Positions 9,223-17,075 of a stretch of DNA of 39,446 nt are shown here, one piece after another. The notes below the pieces were generated by a model, which was given only the letters and a program-made list of their open reading frames with translations, ran no database searches and was not told the DNA's origin. Source of the DNA: CAYLNH01 sp964384625 (GTDB lineage Bacteria > Verrucomicrobiota > Lentisphaeria > JABSQK01); contig CAYLNH010000030.1 of assembly GCA_964384625.1 (NCBI GenBank), forward strand, positions 1 to 39,446, read 5' to 3'. Each line of letters opens with the position of its first letter. The stretch's first letter is position 1. Both the position numbers and the translations under genes were made by a program.

Positions 9223-9996
9223 CTATCGTACGAGAGACGTCAGTCCCCGCAGCCGCGCCCAGGACATCCAGGATTGCCGGGTGTCCCTCGGGCCGCTGAT
9301 GACCACATCGCTGTCGCAGTCTTCCGGTGAGCCCTTGCCGTAGTCCAGTTGGTTCAGGTCGTCGCGGCCGACATGCCGCAGTTTGATTTCGTTGGTCCAC
9401 AGGCGATCGTCGTCGGCAAAGATCGATAACGGCCCGACCCGGACACAGAGACGGTTGAAAACGAGATTCTCCTTGTCGCTGTTGTGGATTGTCACGGGAC
9501 AGAAGGCCTGGTGCTGCCGTTGCGGCAGCTCGTCTTTGGTGCGCCGGGCGGTGGTGCGCATGGCATAGCAGAGGACGCCTTCATCCGGTTCGCCAAACCA
9601 ACTGTTGGAGAGCACAACACTGGGAATCTCGGTCAGCACCTTGCCGTCGCCGTCGCCGACGATCAGGCGGATCCAGCCGGGAATTAATACATAAAACCGG
9701 CAGTCGCTGCCGGCGGTAATGGTCAGTTGCGATTCGGGCCGGACAATCACCGGGCGGTCGGGCATGATGGGGACCAGCCGGAGGCGATGTGATTCCCCGG
9801 TGACGGCGAACCGTTGCCACTCATGCGGATCGGTTGGTTTGGCGGTGGACTCGTCAACCGCCAGATTCTCGCTGTCGCCGGTTCGGCGGACGGCGACCCG
9901 CCACTCCGCCGCGGTCCGTTCGACCCACAAATGCAGCGGACCGATGCGCTGATGCAGTCCCTTGTCGCCAACTTCCTGTGCGTCCCAATAGGTCAT
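9223..9996 (-). CDS. DUF432-type protein
   Basis: 257 residues without signal peptide or membrane helix. Beta-rich segments include RLRLVPIMPDRPVIVRPESQLTI, DCRFYVLIPGWIRLIV, LSNSWFGEPDEGVLCYAMRT and NRLCVRVGPLSIFADDDRLWTNEIKL. The SWFGEP...GxLCYAxRT motif recalls DUF432 proteins, which I recall as neighbours of mscS genes in archaea and bacteria. A cytosolic partner or regulator of the channel is inferred only from context. Its start lies 1 base after the corA stop (TAG, C, ATG), and mscS follows 6 bases later, so the three genes are tightly coupled. Confidence 0.7.
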   Translation of the reverse strand: MTYWDAQEVGDKGLHQRIGPLHLWVERTAAEWRVAVRRTGDSENLAVDESTAKPTDPHEWQRFAVTGESHRLRLVPIMPDRPVIVRPESQLTITAGSDCRFYVLIPGWIRLIVGDGDGKVLTEIPSVVLSNSWFGEPDEGVLCYAMRTTARRTKDELPQRQHQAFCPVTIHNSDKENLVFNRLCVRVGPLSIFADDDRLWTNEIKLRHVGRDDLNQLDYGKGSPEDCDSDVVISGPRDTRQSWMSWARLRGLTSLVR

Positions 9997-9997
9997 G

Positions 9998-11194
9998 CTA
10001 AATCCATTTCTTCCGGCGGAAGTAGATCAACAGGCCGGTGACGATCGAGATGGTGACAACCCAGAACAATGGATAGGAGATCTTCCAGTCGAGTTCCGGC
10101 ATGTGTTTGAAGTTCATGCCGTAGATGCCGGCGAGAAAGGTGACCGGGATGAACAGGCTGGCCATGATGGTCAGCACTTTCATGATTTCGTTCATCCGGT
10201 TGGAGATGCCGGACATGTAGAGATCCGTCAAGCTGCCGGCCATCTCGCGGTAGGTCTCGATGATATCGATGACCTGCACGGTGTGATCGTAGACGTCGCG
10301 CAGGTAGGCGGCGGTAGCGGCCGAGAAATGATCGGCTTCGTCGCGGTAGAGGCTGTCGACCATATCGCGGGTGGGCCAGAGCACGCGGCGCAGGAGGGAC
10401 AGCTCCCGCTTGATCGCGTGCAATCTCTGCAGCAGCTCCGGCGTCGGGTTCTCGATCGCCTCTTCCTCCAACTCCTCCAGCAGATCGCCATAGCCTTCGA
10501 GGATCGGGAAACAGTGATCGACGACCGCGTCGATCAGGGCATACAGCAGATAGTCGGCGTTCCCCGTGCGCAGTTTCGTATTCTCCTGGTTGATACGGGC
10601 GCGGATCGGCTCCCAGACGTCGCCCGGGCGTTCCTGGAAGGTAATGACCGTGTCTTTCAGCAGGAAGAAACTGACCTGTTCGACCTGGAGCCGGCGGTCG
10701 GCGGCGGTCAGCATACGGGCCACAGCAAACAGGCAGTTGTCGTACACTTCGGTCTTGGGCCGTTGCCGCACGAACAGTACGTCTTCCGCGGCCAGCGTAT
10801 GGAACTCAAATGCTTCGCGGAACCGGTTCACGACATACGGATGCAGGCCGTTGACATTAATCCACCGGACGGTCGACCATTCCGGCCAGGGCGTCCACAG
10901 AAAAGCATCGAGGTCTTCCACCGTTCGGGTTTCGACGCGGTCCGCATTCCAGGTTGTACAGGTGATCTCGATCGCATCCGGCGGCGGCGGCGTGCTGACG
11001 TCCGGCAGATTCTCGATACCCGGCGCCGCGCCGGGTTGTGGGCGCGGCCGGTTATCCGACTCGCGGCCGAGACCGGGTAACCCCAACGCTGATCCCAGAG
11101 AACGGCCAAGCCCCAATACCGAACCAGCGGCCCCAACAGCCCGGCCAATGACGTTGTCAATGCCGGCCTTTCCATTCTTCTGCTTGCGGTTCAT
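9998..11194 (-). CDS. corA: CorA-like Mg2+/Co2+ transporter
   Basis: 398 residues from the ATG at 11194, which has an AAAGGGG site; an upstream ATG at 11215 is less likely. A glycine/proline-rich N-terminal tail (about 1-70) is unusual. The cytosolic alpha/beta domain and the long stalk helix (RVLWPTRDMVDSLYRDEA) follow. There are two C-terminal membrane helices with the selectivity motif GMN at residues 359-361 (YGMNFKHMPE) and a basic end (FRRKKWI). It transports divalent cations across the inner membrane. It is first in an operon with the DUF432 and mscS genes, linking cation and osmotic control. Confidence 0.93.
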   Translation of the reverse strand: MNRKQKNGKAGIDNVIGRAVGAAGSVLGLGRSLGSALGLPGLGRESDNRPRPQPGAAPGIENLPDVSTPPPPDAIEITCTTWNADRVETRTVEDLDAFLWTPWPEWSTVRWINVNGLHPYVVNRFREAFEFHTLAAEDVLFVRQRPKTEVYDNCLFAVARMLTAADRRLQVEQVSFFLLKDTVITFQERPGDVWEPIRARINQENTKLRTGNADYLLYALIDAVVDHCFPILEGYGDLLEELEEEAIENPTPELLQRLHAIKRELSLLRRVLWPTRDMVDSLYRDEADHFSAATAAYLRDVYDHTVQVIDIIETYREMAGSLTDLYMSGISNRMNEIMKVLTIMASLFIPVTFLAGIYGMNFKHMPELDWKISYPLFWVVTISIVTGLLIYFRRKKWI

Positions 11195-11290
11195 ATAGCC
11201 CCTTTCGCGGTGCATATCCTAACAATAGCGAGTGTCCATTGGCGATTCTACCCTGGTGGACTCAAACGATGCCGGATTTCACAATTGCCC

Positions 11291-11686
11291 TCAGTCGACA
11301 TCCGAGAGCAGCCAGTACCATGCCTCCTCACGGCCGTTGAATACCCGGTGAAGAAGCTCGATGCCCTCTAATTCGACCAGTGCTTGCCACATCCGCGCCA
11401 ACCCATACTGAAGCGTTGAGCCGGCGACGCCGGCGATTCTCAAGGTTGCCAGCTCCTCCCGGTAGCGTTTCTGCAGGCGGGCATAGGTTTTGACGTCTTC
11501 CGAAGTGAGATCTGTGAATCCGTCTTCCAACGATGTGTTGTCAATCAGGATTCGCCTGTGCCCTGTCGCGTGAATCTCCTGAACGATTGCGGCCGAAAGC
11601 CGGCAGAACCCATCAAGGTCCGGCCTGCCGGATGTTTTGACAATCAGAACCTGGTGCGCCTCGTCTGTAGCAAACGCGAACTCCAT
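11291..11686 (-). CDS. SpoIIAA/STAS-like protein
   Basis: 131 residues. Strand VLIVKTSGRPDLDG, helix, strand RILIDNTSLEDGF, an LTSEDVKTYARLQKRY helix, strand LRIAGVAGS, and a final EEAWYWLL helix. It has the same order of elements as the protein at 1554-1964, so the two are probably distant paralogues bracketing the stress block. The role is unknown: partner switching, or small-molecule or lipid binding in the cytosol. The start at 11686 is chosen for AAGGGAG upstream; the open frame extends to 11743 but would overlap its own promoter (11715-11743). Confidence 0.65.
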   Translation of the reverse strand: MEFAFATDEAHQVLIVKTSGRPDLDGFCRLSAAIVQEIHATGHRRILIDNTSLEDGFTDLTSEDVKTYARLQKRYREELATLRIAGVAGSTLQYGLARMWQALVELEGIELLHRVFNGREEAWYWLLSDVD

Positions 11687-11714
11687 CGCCCGCTCCCTTA
11701 AAGAATACCTACGC

Positions 11715-11743
11715 AATATGAGCAGATTCCGGTGGTCCGTCAA
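11715..11743 (-). promoter_or_regulatory. sigma-70-type promoter of the STAS-like gene
   Basis: On the minus strand TTGACG (11743-11738), a 17-base spacer, and CATATT (11720-11715). This matches 5/6 and 4/6 consensus bases with ideal spacing, 29 bases before the start codon at 11686. It differs from the sigma-54-like promoters at the other end of the island. Confidence 0.5.
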
Positions 11744-11762
11744 GGTGCGACCGGATGTGGGG

Positions 11763-11982
11763 ATAATGCGTCAGTCACGGGAAGTGGCACCCGCGTGCTG
11801 CTCTCCTGCCACCAGCAGGCTTGACCTGCTGGAGCAGTGGTCGGCCCAGCGAACCCGACGCCGGAAGAGGGGGCGAAGGCGTGCTGTCCGCGTCTATAGC
11901 CCACCGACCACCACTCCGACAGGTCAAGCCTGCCGGTGGAGGAACGACGGCAGACGCTACTCCCCGTCACTGACGCATTACA
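11763..11982 (+). mobile_element. MITE-like inverted-repeat element, copy A (220 bp)
   Basis: The left end reads ATAATGCGTCAGTCACGGG. The right end is CCCGTCACTGACGCATTAC, whose complement matches the left end except at two positions. The element is flanked by ATGTGGGG (11755-11762) and ATATGGGG (11983-11990), an 8-bp direct repeat with one transition. The interior has a hairpin CCAGCAGG-CTTGA-CCTGCTGG (11812-11832) and no coding capacity. It is the longest copy with both ends well defined; copies C and D are internally deleted forms of the same arms. A MITE mobilised by a transposase elsewhere is inferred. Confidence 0.75.
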
Positions 11983-11990
11983 TATGGGGC

Positions 11991-12093
11991 ACATGTCACT
12001 TCCCTAGATCGGTTCGATCATACGACCCCAGGCGGTTTATCCGCCTGGTGAAGACGTTCATTAATGGCTCCAAGCCCTCACCCTGCTTTTCGC
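11991..12093 (+). repeat. interspersed hairpin repeat ('tail' repeat), copy 1
   Basis: Starts near CACATGTCACTTCC and contains CGATCATACGACCCC, the hairpin CCAGGCGG-TTTAT-CCGCCTGG (12029-12049), then TTCATTAATGGCTCCAAGCC. The same sequence recurs at 24429-24557 and 39071-39446. It is shortened here between the CTAGAT and CGATCATACG parts. Together with element A it fills the 488 bases between the STAS-like gene and the UroD-family gene. Confidence 0.65.
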
Positions 12094-12174
12094 ATCGGAT
12101 CGCTGGCAGCCGACTGCAGACGGACTACTGTTCCCGCCACCGAGTGTTGATGCCCCAAATCAGGAGATCCTGCA

Positions 12175-13254
12175 GTGAATAACCGTGAGCTTTTTCAACA
12201 GATCATGTTTTATGGCGAATTCGACCGCATGCCCGTGGTCCACTGGACCGGCTGGGGCGAAACCTTGGAACGCTGGTACTCCGAAGGGCTGCCGCGTGAC
12301 GTCAACATTCATGAATACCTCGGCACCAGGCCGCACTGGACCGGCGTCGGCGGCAACCTGAATCTCTTCCCGGCGTTTGAAGAAGACGTTCTCGAAGACA
12401 CTGACGAATACCGCATCGTGCGCGGCCGCGACGGCGTCGTCATGCAGGATTGGAAGAATAAGAGCTGTATCCCGCATTATATCGATTTCACCTTGAAGAC
12501 CGCCGCCGACTGGCCGGAATACAAGAAACGGCTGCAGCCCGATCCCAGGCGCATTCCCGACGATCTCGATCAGCGCATCGAAAACGCGAAGAACTCCGGC
12601 TTACCGATTACCGTGCCGACCGCCAGTATGATGGGCTGGATCCGAAACTGGATGGGCGTTGTCGGCTCGTCGGAGCTGATGTTTGACGATCGCGACTGCT
12701 ATAAAGAGATGGTGATGACACTGGCGGACCTGACCTGCTGGGCGTTGGACATTATTCTGCCGAAAATGAAAGAACACGGGGTGACGCCGGACCTGGGCTT
12801 CGGCTGGGAGGACATCTGCGGCAAGAGCGGCCCGCTCGTCAGCCCCAGCATCTTCAAGGAATGTGTGGCGCCCGGATATACGAAGATGCGTAACAAGCTC
12901 GAGGAATACGGCGTCAAGCTGATGGGCATCGACTCGGACGGCGACGTCACGCTGTTGGTCGGTCCCTGGCTGGATGCGGGCGTCAACGTCCAATTCCCGA
13001 TCGAGGTCGGCCCCTGGAAAGGCGATGCGATGAAGTTCCGCCGGCAGTACGGCAAGGACCTGCGGATCATCGGCAATTTCGACAAGCTGACCCTGGAAGA
13101 CAGCCGTGAAGCCGTACTGGCCGAGATCGACCGGCTTAAGCCGTTGATGAGAGACGGCGGGTTCATGATGATGCCGGATCATCTGATTACTCCGGGCGTC
13201 TCGCTCGAAGACTACAAATGGTACATCGAGCAGGTGCGTGAACTGCGGTTTTGA
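12175..13254 (+). CDS. uroporphyrinogen decarboxylase (UroD/MtaA)-family protein
   Basis: 359 residues. The start is GTG at 12175 with AGGAG eight bases upstream. The TIM-barrel pattern of the URO-D superfamily is visible: RMPVVHWTGWGETLERW, LPITVPTASMMGWIRNWMG, LGFGWEDICGKSGPLVSPSIFKECVAPGYTKM, VKLMGIDSDGDVTLLVGPWLDAGVNVQFPIEV, LRIIGNFDK and GFMMMPDHLITPGVSLEDYKWYIEQV. Such paralogues are usually not haem enzymes but relate to corrinoid-dependent methyltransferases (MtaA/CmuA). Where the methyltransferases have a His before SDGD or CGD, this protein has IDSDGD. No haem or corrinoid gene is nearby, so the substrate is unknown. It stands alone between repeat blocks. Confidence 0.85.
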   Translation: MNNRELFQQIMFYGEFDRMPVVHWTGWGETLERWYSEGLPRDVNIHEYLGTRPHWTGVGGNLNLFPAFEEDVLEDTDEYRIVRGRDGVVMQDWKNKSCIPHYIDFTLKTAADWPEYKKRLQPDPRRIPDDLDQRIENAKNSGLPITVPTASMMGWIRNWMGVVGSSELMFDDRDCYKEMVMTLADLTCWALDIILPKMKEHGVTPDLGFGWEDICGKSGPLVSPSIFKECVAPGYTKMRNKLEEYGVKLMGIDSDGDVTLLVGPWLDAGVNVQFPIEVGPWKGDAMKFRRQYGKDLRIIGNFDKLTLEDSREAVLAEIDRLKPLMRDGGFMMMPDHLITPGVSLEDYKWYIEQVRELRF

Positions 13255-13310
13255 ATGCGGCGGGTGCGTTCGCTGCGGCATGCAGATCACCGAAGACCTG
13301 TAGTCGACTG

Positions 13311-13402
13311 CAACTCCTTCAGAGTTGCCCGGCAACCACCCCTTACCTGGGGTAGGCCCGGCGGCCAACCCCAGGCTGGAAACGGTCACGCCGTTGGCGT
13401 GA
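13311..13402 (-). repeat. three-hairpin module, copy 1 (inverted)
   Basis: Hairpins in order: CAACTC-CTTCA-GAGTTG (13311-13327); CCTGGGGT...ACCCCAGG (13346-13375); TCACGCC-GTT-GGCGTGA (13386-13402). The same three hairpins occur at 24694-24782 in opposite order and orientation, with the loop TGAAG (complement of CTTCA). The module appears mobile or selected as a structured unit. Function unknown. Confidence 0.65.
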
Positions 13403-13609
13403 GGACCAGGAAGCATCCGTAAGCCGGGAGAGGCCCGGCGGCCAACCCCAGGCTGGAAACGGTCACGCCGTTGGCGTGAGGACCAGGACGCATCCGTAAG
13501 CCGGGAGAGGCACGGCCGCCAACCCCAGGCTGGAAACGGTCACGCCGTTGGCGTGAGGACCAGGACGCATCCGTAAGCCGGGAGAGGCACGGCCGCCAAC
13601 TCCAGGGTG
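13355..13609. repeat. 77-bp tandem repeat, about 3.3 units
   Basis: Units begin at 13355, 13432, 13509 and 13586 (GGCMCGGC...), exactly 77 bases apart. Each holds CCAACCCCAGGCTGGAAAC, the TCACGCC-GTT-GGCGTGA hairpin and GCATCCGTAAGCCGGGAGA. Units differ by only a few substitutions, so the amplification is recent. 77 is not a multiple of three, which argues against a repeated peptide. Confidence 0.85.
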
Positions 13610-13738
13610 ACGACCGACACGCCGACATGACGATCTATCCGTTACGGGGGTGCCCCGCCCGAAGAAAGGCGTGAAGCTGCAGTCTGACCGCCGCAGCGCA
13701 AGGGAATGGCCAGCAGAAACGACATGCGCCGTGGGACC

Positions 13739-14207
13739 ATAATGCGTCAGTCACGGGGTGTAGCGTCTGCCGCCGTTCTGCCGCGGGCGGCCTTCTGCCG
13801 CTGGAGCACTGGTCGGTCTGCTGCCCCGATGTCCCCCACGGTCTGCCCGGTTCCGAGGAGAACTGCAGAGCGGCAGTGTTCTGTCGCCCCACGGTCCGCG
13901 AGAAGGGGGGCATCGGTCCCTGCTCGCCGAGGGAGTATCTACGCCCGCCGCAGAAAGGGTTATGAATTCGATTCCTGCTTTCCGAGAAGAGCCCCCAAGC
14001 TCGGCTTTGGGAGTATCTATCCCCCCTTCAGTTCAGCGGCCAACCCACCCAATCCCAAAGCCAACCTGCAGGGAGGCTGATACTCGCCCGGCACAGCCGG
14101 CGGGATCGTTTCGCGGCGGGTGCAGCTAACCGACCATTATTCCGACGGAGACGAGCCTGTCGTGGTGGAACATCGTCTTGGGCCGCACCCCGTCACTGAC
14201 GCATTCC
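13739..14207 (-). mobile_element. MITE-like inverted-repeat element, copy B (about 469 bp, divergent)
   Basis: The left end ATAATGCGTCAGTCACGGGG continues with TAGCGTCTGCCG, the right-arm type of copy A, so this copy is inverted. The right end is CCCGTCACTGACGCATTCC. The interior is longer and unlike the other copies, and the 8-bp flanks (GTGGGACC, CCGGGGCC) do not match. It may be a rearranged or composite copy, or one carrying an insertion. No convincing gene lies inside. Confidence 0.55.
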
Positions 14208-14229
14208 CCGGGGCCGTATCGGCCACTTG

Positions 14230-14256
14230 AAAATAACGTGGGGCAACGTTATTTTT
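14230..14256. terminator. bidirectional AT-rich hairpin
   Basis: AAAATAACGT (14230-14239), loop GGGGCA, ACGTTATTTT (14246-14255) plus T. It is a perfect 10-bp stem with a T-run on one side and an A-run on the other. It lies between element B and the sensor-kinase gene and would insulate the kinase from upstream transcription. Its AT-richness is unusual for this window. Confidence 0.5.
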
Positions 14257-14283
14257 CTATGCAACCAGTTAGACTTGACAGGG

Positions 14284-14300
14284 TTGGCAACGTAGCGGCA
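14284..14300 (+). promoter_or_regulatory. possible sigma-54-like promoter of the sensor kinase
   Basis: TTGGCAACGTAGCGGCA has GG-N10-GC spacing and a good -24 box, but the -12 box is GGCA rather than TGCA. A sigma-70 type -35 (TTGACA, 14275-14280) overlaps nearby without a clear -10. The leader would be about 160 bases. Confidence 0.3.
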
Positions 14301-14470
14301 GGGCGGCCGGGTGATGCAGCAAGACATGTCGGGCCGAACACAGCCTGCAATCAGAAGGTGATGATGGAATTGGATTTCCCGGAGATCGCAGAGGGAGCAG
14401 GCCCGGGTGATCCCGCATGGCGGCGGCACGGGCGAGAACAGAACGTTGGTCAAGGTGTCGGGGAGGCAGC

Positions 14471-16843
14471 ATGAGGATCGGCCGCTTCGTCTCTGCCGGG
14501 GTTGGGCTCGTCTGGCTGCTGCTTGTCTCTTCGGTCGCTGCCCAGACCACCTTGCGCGTCGGATTGTATCGAAACCGGCCGAAGGTCTTCATTGATGCAG
14601 ACGGTAAGCCTGCGGGATTCTTCGTGGATATCCTCGACGAAATCGCGGCCCGTGAGCAATGGCAGATCGAATATGTGGAGTGTTCGTGGGCCAAATGCCT
14701 GGACCTTCTGGAGCAGGGACAGCTTGATCTCATGGTTGACGTTGCCTATTCGGAAGAGAGGGCGCAGCGTTTTGATTTCAACCGGGAGACGGTTCTGTGG
14801 AACTGGTCCCAGCTTTATACATGCAGGGACGCGCACATCAACGATGTCTTCGATCTCGAAGGAAAGACGATCGCGGTCGTCAAGGGGGACATTGCGTACG
14901 GCGAGCTGCGATCGCTCATCAAGCAGTTTAACGTGACCTGTACGTTTCAGGAACTGGATAGTTTTGGCGCCGTCATGGAGCGCCTTGGAGATGGACGTGC
15001 CCAGGCGGGTCTGGTCAGCCGGCTCTTTGGCTTACAGCACGAACAGGACTATCGCGTCGAGCGGACCTTCCTGATTCTGAGTCCGTTCGACCTGCGCTTT
15101 GCTGCTCCTAAAGGTCGCCGCAAGGATCTCCTTGCCGCGATCGACAAGCACCTCGTTGCGTTCAAGCGGGACAACACGTCCGTGTACTACGGGGCGCGGC
15201 AACGGTGGATTCGAAGTGTGGAACGCGCTCGCCTCCCTGCCTGGCTGAAGTACGCCGGCCTGGCTGCCGCGGCATTGCTCCTGCTCCTGATCGGCTTCGG
15301 CCTGGCGTTGCGCCGCCGCGCCAGTCACGAGATCGCCTTCCAGGCACTTCTCCTGCGCAGTATTCAGGATCTTGTCGTCGCCACCGATCTCGACGGCCGG
15401 ATCACATTTGCCAACTCCGCCGTCTGTGAGGCCCTCGGCCGCAGTAAGCAGGAGATCATCGGTCAGTCGGTCCGCCTTTTCGGCGATGACCCGTCACGAG
15501 GCGCCGACCAGGATGAGATTCTTCGGCGGACGCGCAACGACGGGCAATGGCGCGGACAAGTCGTCAACACTGCCGCTGACGGCACGGAGGTAATCCTTGA
15601 TTGCCGGACGCATTGTCTGCGCGATGCCGCAGGTCGCCCCACCGGGATGGTCGGCGTGTCCACAGACATCACGGAACGCGTACGGGCGACCGCCCGGCTT
15701 GAAACCGCACTGAAAAAGCGGGAGGATCTCGAACGCATCGTCAACCTGAGTCCGGCCACAGTCTGGCTCTGGCGCAACACTGATGGGTGGCCGGTGGAAT
15801 ACGTTTCGGACAATGTGCGTACCTTCGGATATGCCCCCGAGGATTTCCTGAGTGGCCGGGTGTCGTTTTTGCAGCTCGTGTATCCCGAAGACCGGTCTGC
15901 GCTTGCAGCGCACATTGCCGACAACGAACAGGATCCTGAATGCCGGAGCTTCACACACCAGTACCGTATTCTGACGGCGGCCGGCGATGTGCGGCATGTC
16001 GACAATTTCACCTGGATCGAACGGGCGGAATCCGGCGACGTGACCCACTACCACGGCGTGCTCCTCGATGTTACCGCCCAGAAACTGGCGGAGAAGCAGC
16101 GCCAGGCCATGGAAGCCCAACTCCGGCAGTCGCAGAAACTCGAGTCCATCGGTACCCTGGCCGGCGGTGTCGCCCACGAGATCAACAACCCGATCTCCGG
16201 CATCATGGGCTACGCTCAACTGCTGAAGGACCGCAACGCGGACGGCCATAAATGGATCCAGGAATTCGCCGATGAGATTATCCAGGAGACCGAACGGGTC
16301 GCCACGATCGTCAGAAACCTGCTCTCTTTTGCCCGCTATGACCGCGATCGGGTATACGACAACGTCCGGATCTGCGATGTCGTTGAAGGCGCCCTGTCGC
16401 TGGTCCGGACAGTCTTGCGCCATGATCAGATTACACTGAACGTCGAAGTCCCGGAAGATCTCCCGCTGATCCACTGCCACAGTCAGGAAATCCAACAGGT
16501 CCTCATGAACCTGATTACCAACGCCCGCGATGCCCTGAATGCGAAATACCCGGGATATGACGAGAACAAGCGGATCGCGATCTCCGCCGATGTCTGGAAA
16601 CCGGCCGGCATACAGTATGTGCGAACCACGGTAACCGATACCGGTACCGGCATTCCGGAAACCGTGCGTGAACGCATATTCGATCCATTCTATACCACCA
16701 AATCGCCCGAGAAAGGCACCGGCCTCGGACTTTCCATCAGTCACGGCATCGTCAAAGACCATGACGGTGAGCTGACGGTTGAAACGCAGCCTGACGAATG
16801 GACGCGATTCCACCTCGACCTGCCCGCGGCGGATGTTCAATAG
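14471..16843 (+). CDS. membrane sensor histidine kinase with periplasmic solute-binding domain and two PAS domains
   Basis: 790 residues from the ATG at 14471 (GGGAGG four bases upstream). Signal peptide 1-24; family-3 type solute-binding domain about 27-245 (LRVGLYRNRPKVFIDADGKPAGFFVDILDEIA, LMVDVAYSEERAQRFDF); membrane helix 258-281; PAS about 295-400; PAS about 425-535; HisKA with His569 (AGGVAHEINNPISG); HATPase with N box 680-689, DTGTGIP (723-729) and GTGLGLS (749-755). It senses a small periplasmic ligand and autophosphorylates. No receiver domain or response-regulator gene is in the window, so it is an orphan. The NPISG form is common in kinases that control sigma-54 activators, though no such activator is visible here. 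Confidence 0.92.
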   Translation: MRIGRFVSAGVGLVWLLLVSSVAAQTTLRVGLYRNRPKVFIDADGKPAGFFVDILDEIAAREQWQIEYVECSWAKCLDLLEQGQLDLMVDVAYSEERAQRFDFNRETVLWNWSQLYTCRDAHINDVFDLEGKTIAVVKGDIAYGELRSLIKQFNVTCTFQELDSFGAVMERLGDGRAQAGLVSRLFGLQHEQDYRVERTFLILSPFDLRFAAPKGRRKDLLAAIDKHLVAFKRDNTSVYYGARQRWIRSVERARLPAWLKYAGLAAAALLLLLIGFGLALRRRASHEIAFQALLLRSIQDLVVATDLDGRITFANSAVCEALGRSKQEIIGQSVRLFGDDPSRGADQDEILRRTRNDGQWRGQVVNTAADGTEVILDCRTHCLRDAAGRPTGMVGVSTDITERVRATARLETALKKREDLERIVNLSPATVWLWRNTDGWPVEYVSDNVRTFGYAPEDFLSGRVSFLQLVYPEDRSALAAHIADNEQDPECRSFTHQYRILTAAGDVRHVDNFTWIERAESGDVTHYHGVLLDVTAQKLAEKQRQAMEAQLRQSQKLESIGTLAGGVAHEINNPISGIMGYAQLLKDRNADGHKWIQEFADEIIQETERVATIVRNLLSFARYDRDRVYDNVRICDVVEGALSLVRTVLRHDQITLNVEVPEDLPLIHCHSQEIQQVLMNLITNARDALNAKYPGYDENKRIAISADVWKPAGIQYVRTTVTDTGTGIPETVRERIFDPFYTTKSPEKGTGLGLSISHGIVKDHDGELTVETQPDEWTRFHLDLPAADVQ

Positions 16844-16887
16844 AGCGACGGACACCGCAAACCCAAGTCCAATGAAATCCCGGCCGA

Positions 16888-16908
16888 CCAGAAGATCAGG
16901 CCTTCTGG
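16888..16908 (+). terminator. hairpin after the sensor kinase
   Basis: CCAGAAG-ATCAGGC-CTTCTGG, a 7-bp stem 45 bases after the kinase stop codon, without T-tract. It is a weak terminator candidate. Confidence 0.35.
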
Positions 16909-17008
16909 ACAATAATCCCGGCAGGCCAAACACCCTTGGCGTCGGCCCGGCTGTCCCGTGACGCTCCCCGCCCGCGTGGAACTTCCGCCCGGAACCGGCG
17001 TCTTACCC

Positions 17009-17050
17009 TTGACAATAACCTTTAACGTTCTAAGTTTAAACCTGGAACGA
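17009..17050 (+). promoter_or_regulatory. promoter and candidate operator of the lacI-type gene
   Basis: TTGACA (17009-17014) is a consensus -35, with TAAGTT 16 bases downstream as a weak -10. Between and across them lie CTTTAACGTTCTAAG, centred on AACGTT, and the inverted pair CGTTC ... GAACG (about 17026-17050). A CG-centred palindrome at the promoter is typical for LacI-family autoregulation; that role is inferred. Confidence 0.4.
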
Positions 17051-17075
17051 TACATGTTCAGGCGGAGACTGGTTG

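Larger units (their letters stand above)
13255..13738. other. repeat-rich intergenic region
   Basis: From left to right: the three-hairpin module (13311-13402), the 77-bp tandem array (13355-13609), and 130 bases leading to element B. The last part includes GACATGCGCC (13721-13730), an inverted match to the start of the tail repeat (GGCGCATGTC). Open frames across it are created by the repeats and are not considered genes. Confidence 0.6.

Noticed and set aside
12010..12060. tRNA-like GGTTCGATC sequence
   Set aside because: No cloverleaf: no acceptor or anticodon stem of the right size. The sequence is part of the repeated tail element.
13355..13609. CRISPR array
   Set aside because: Regular 77-bp units are contiguous and nearly identical, with no unique spacers and no cas genes. 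It is a tandem duplication.
13739..14207. Insertion sequence with transposase inside copy B
   Set aside because: No open frame in the interval shows transposase motifs, and at 469 bp it is too short for a full IS.
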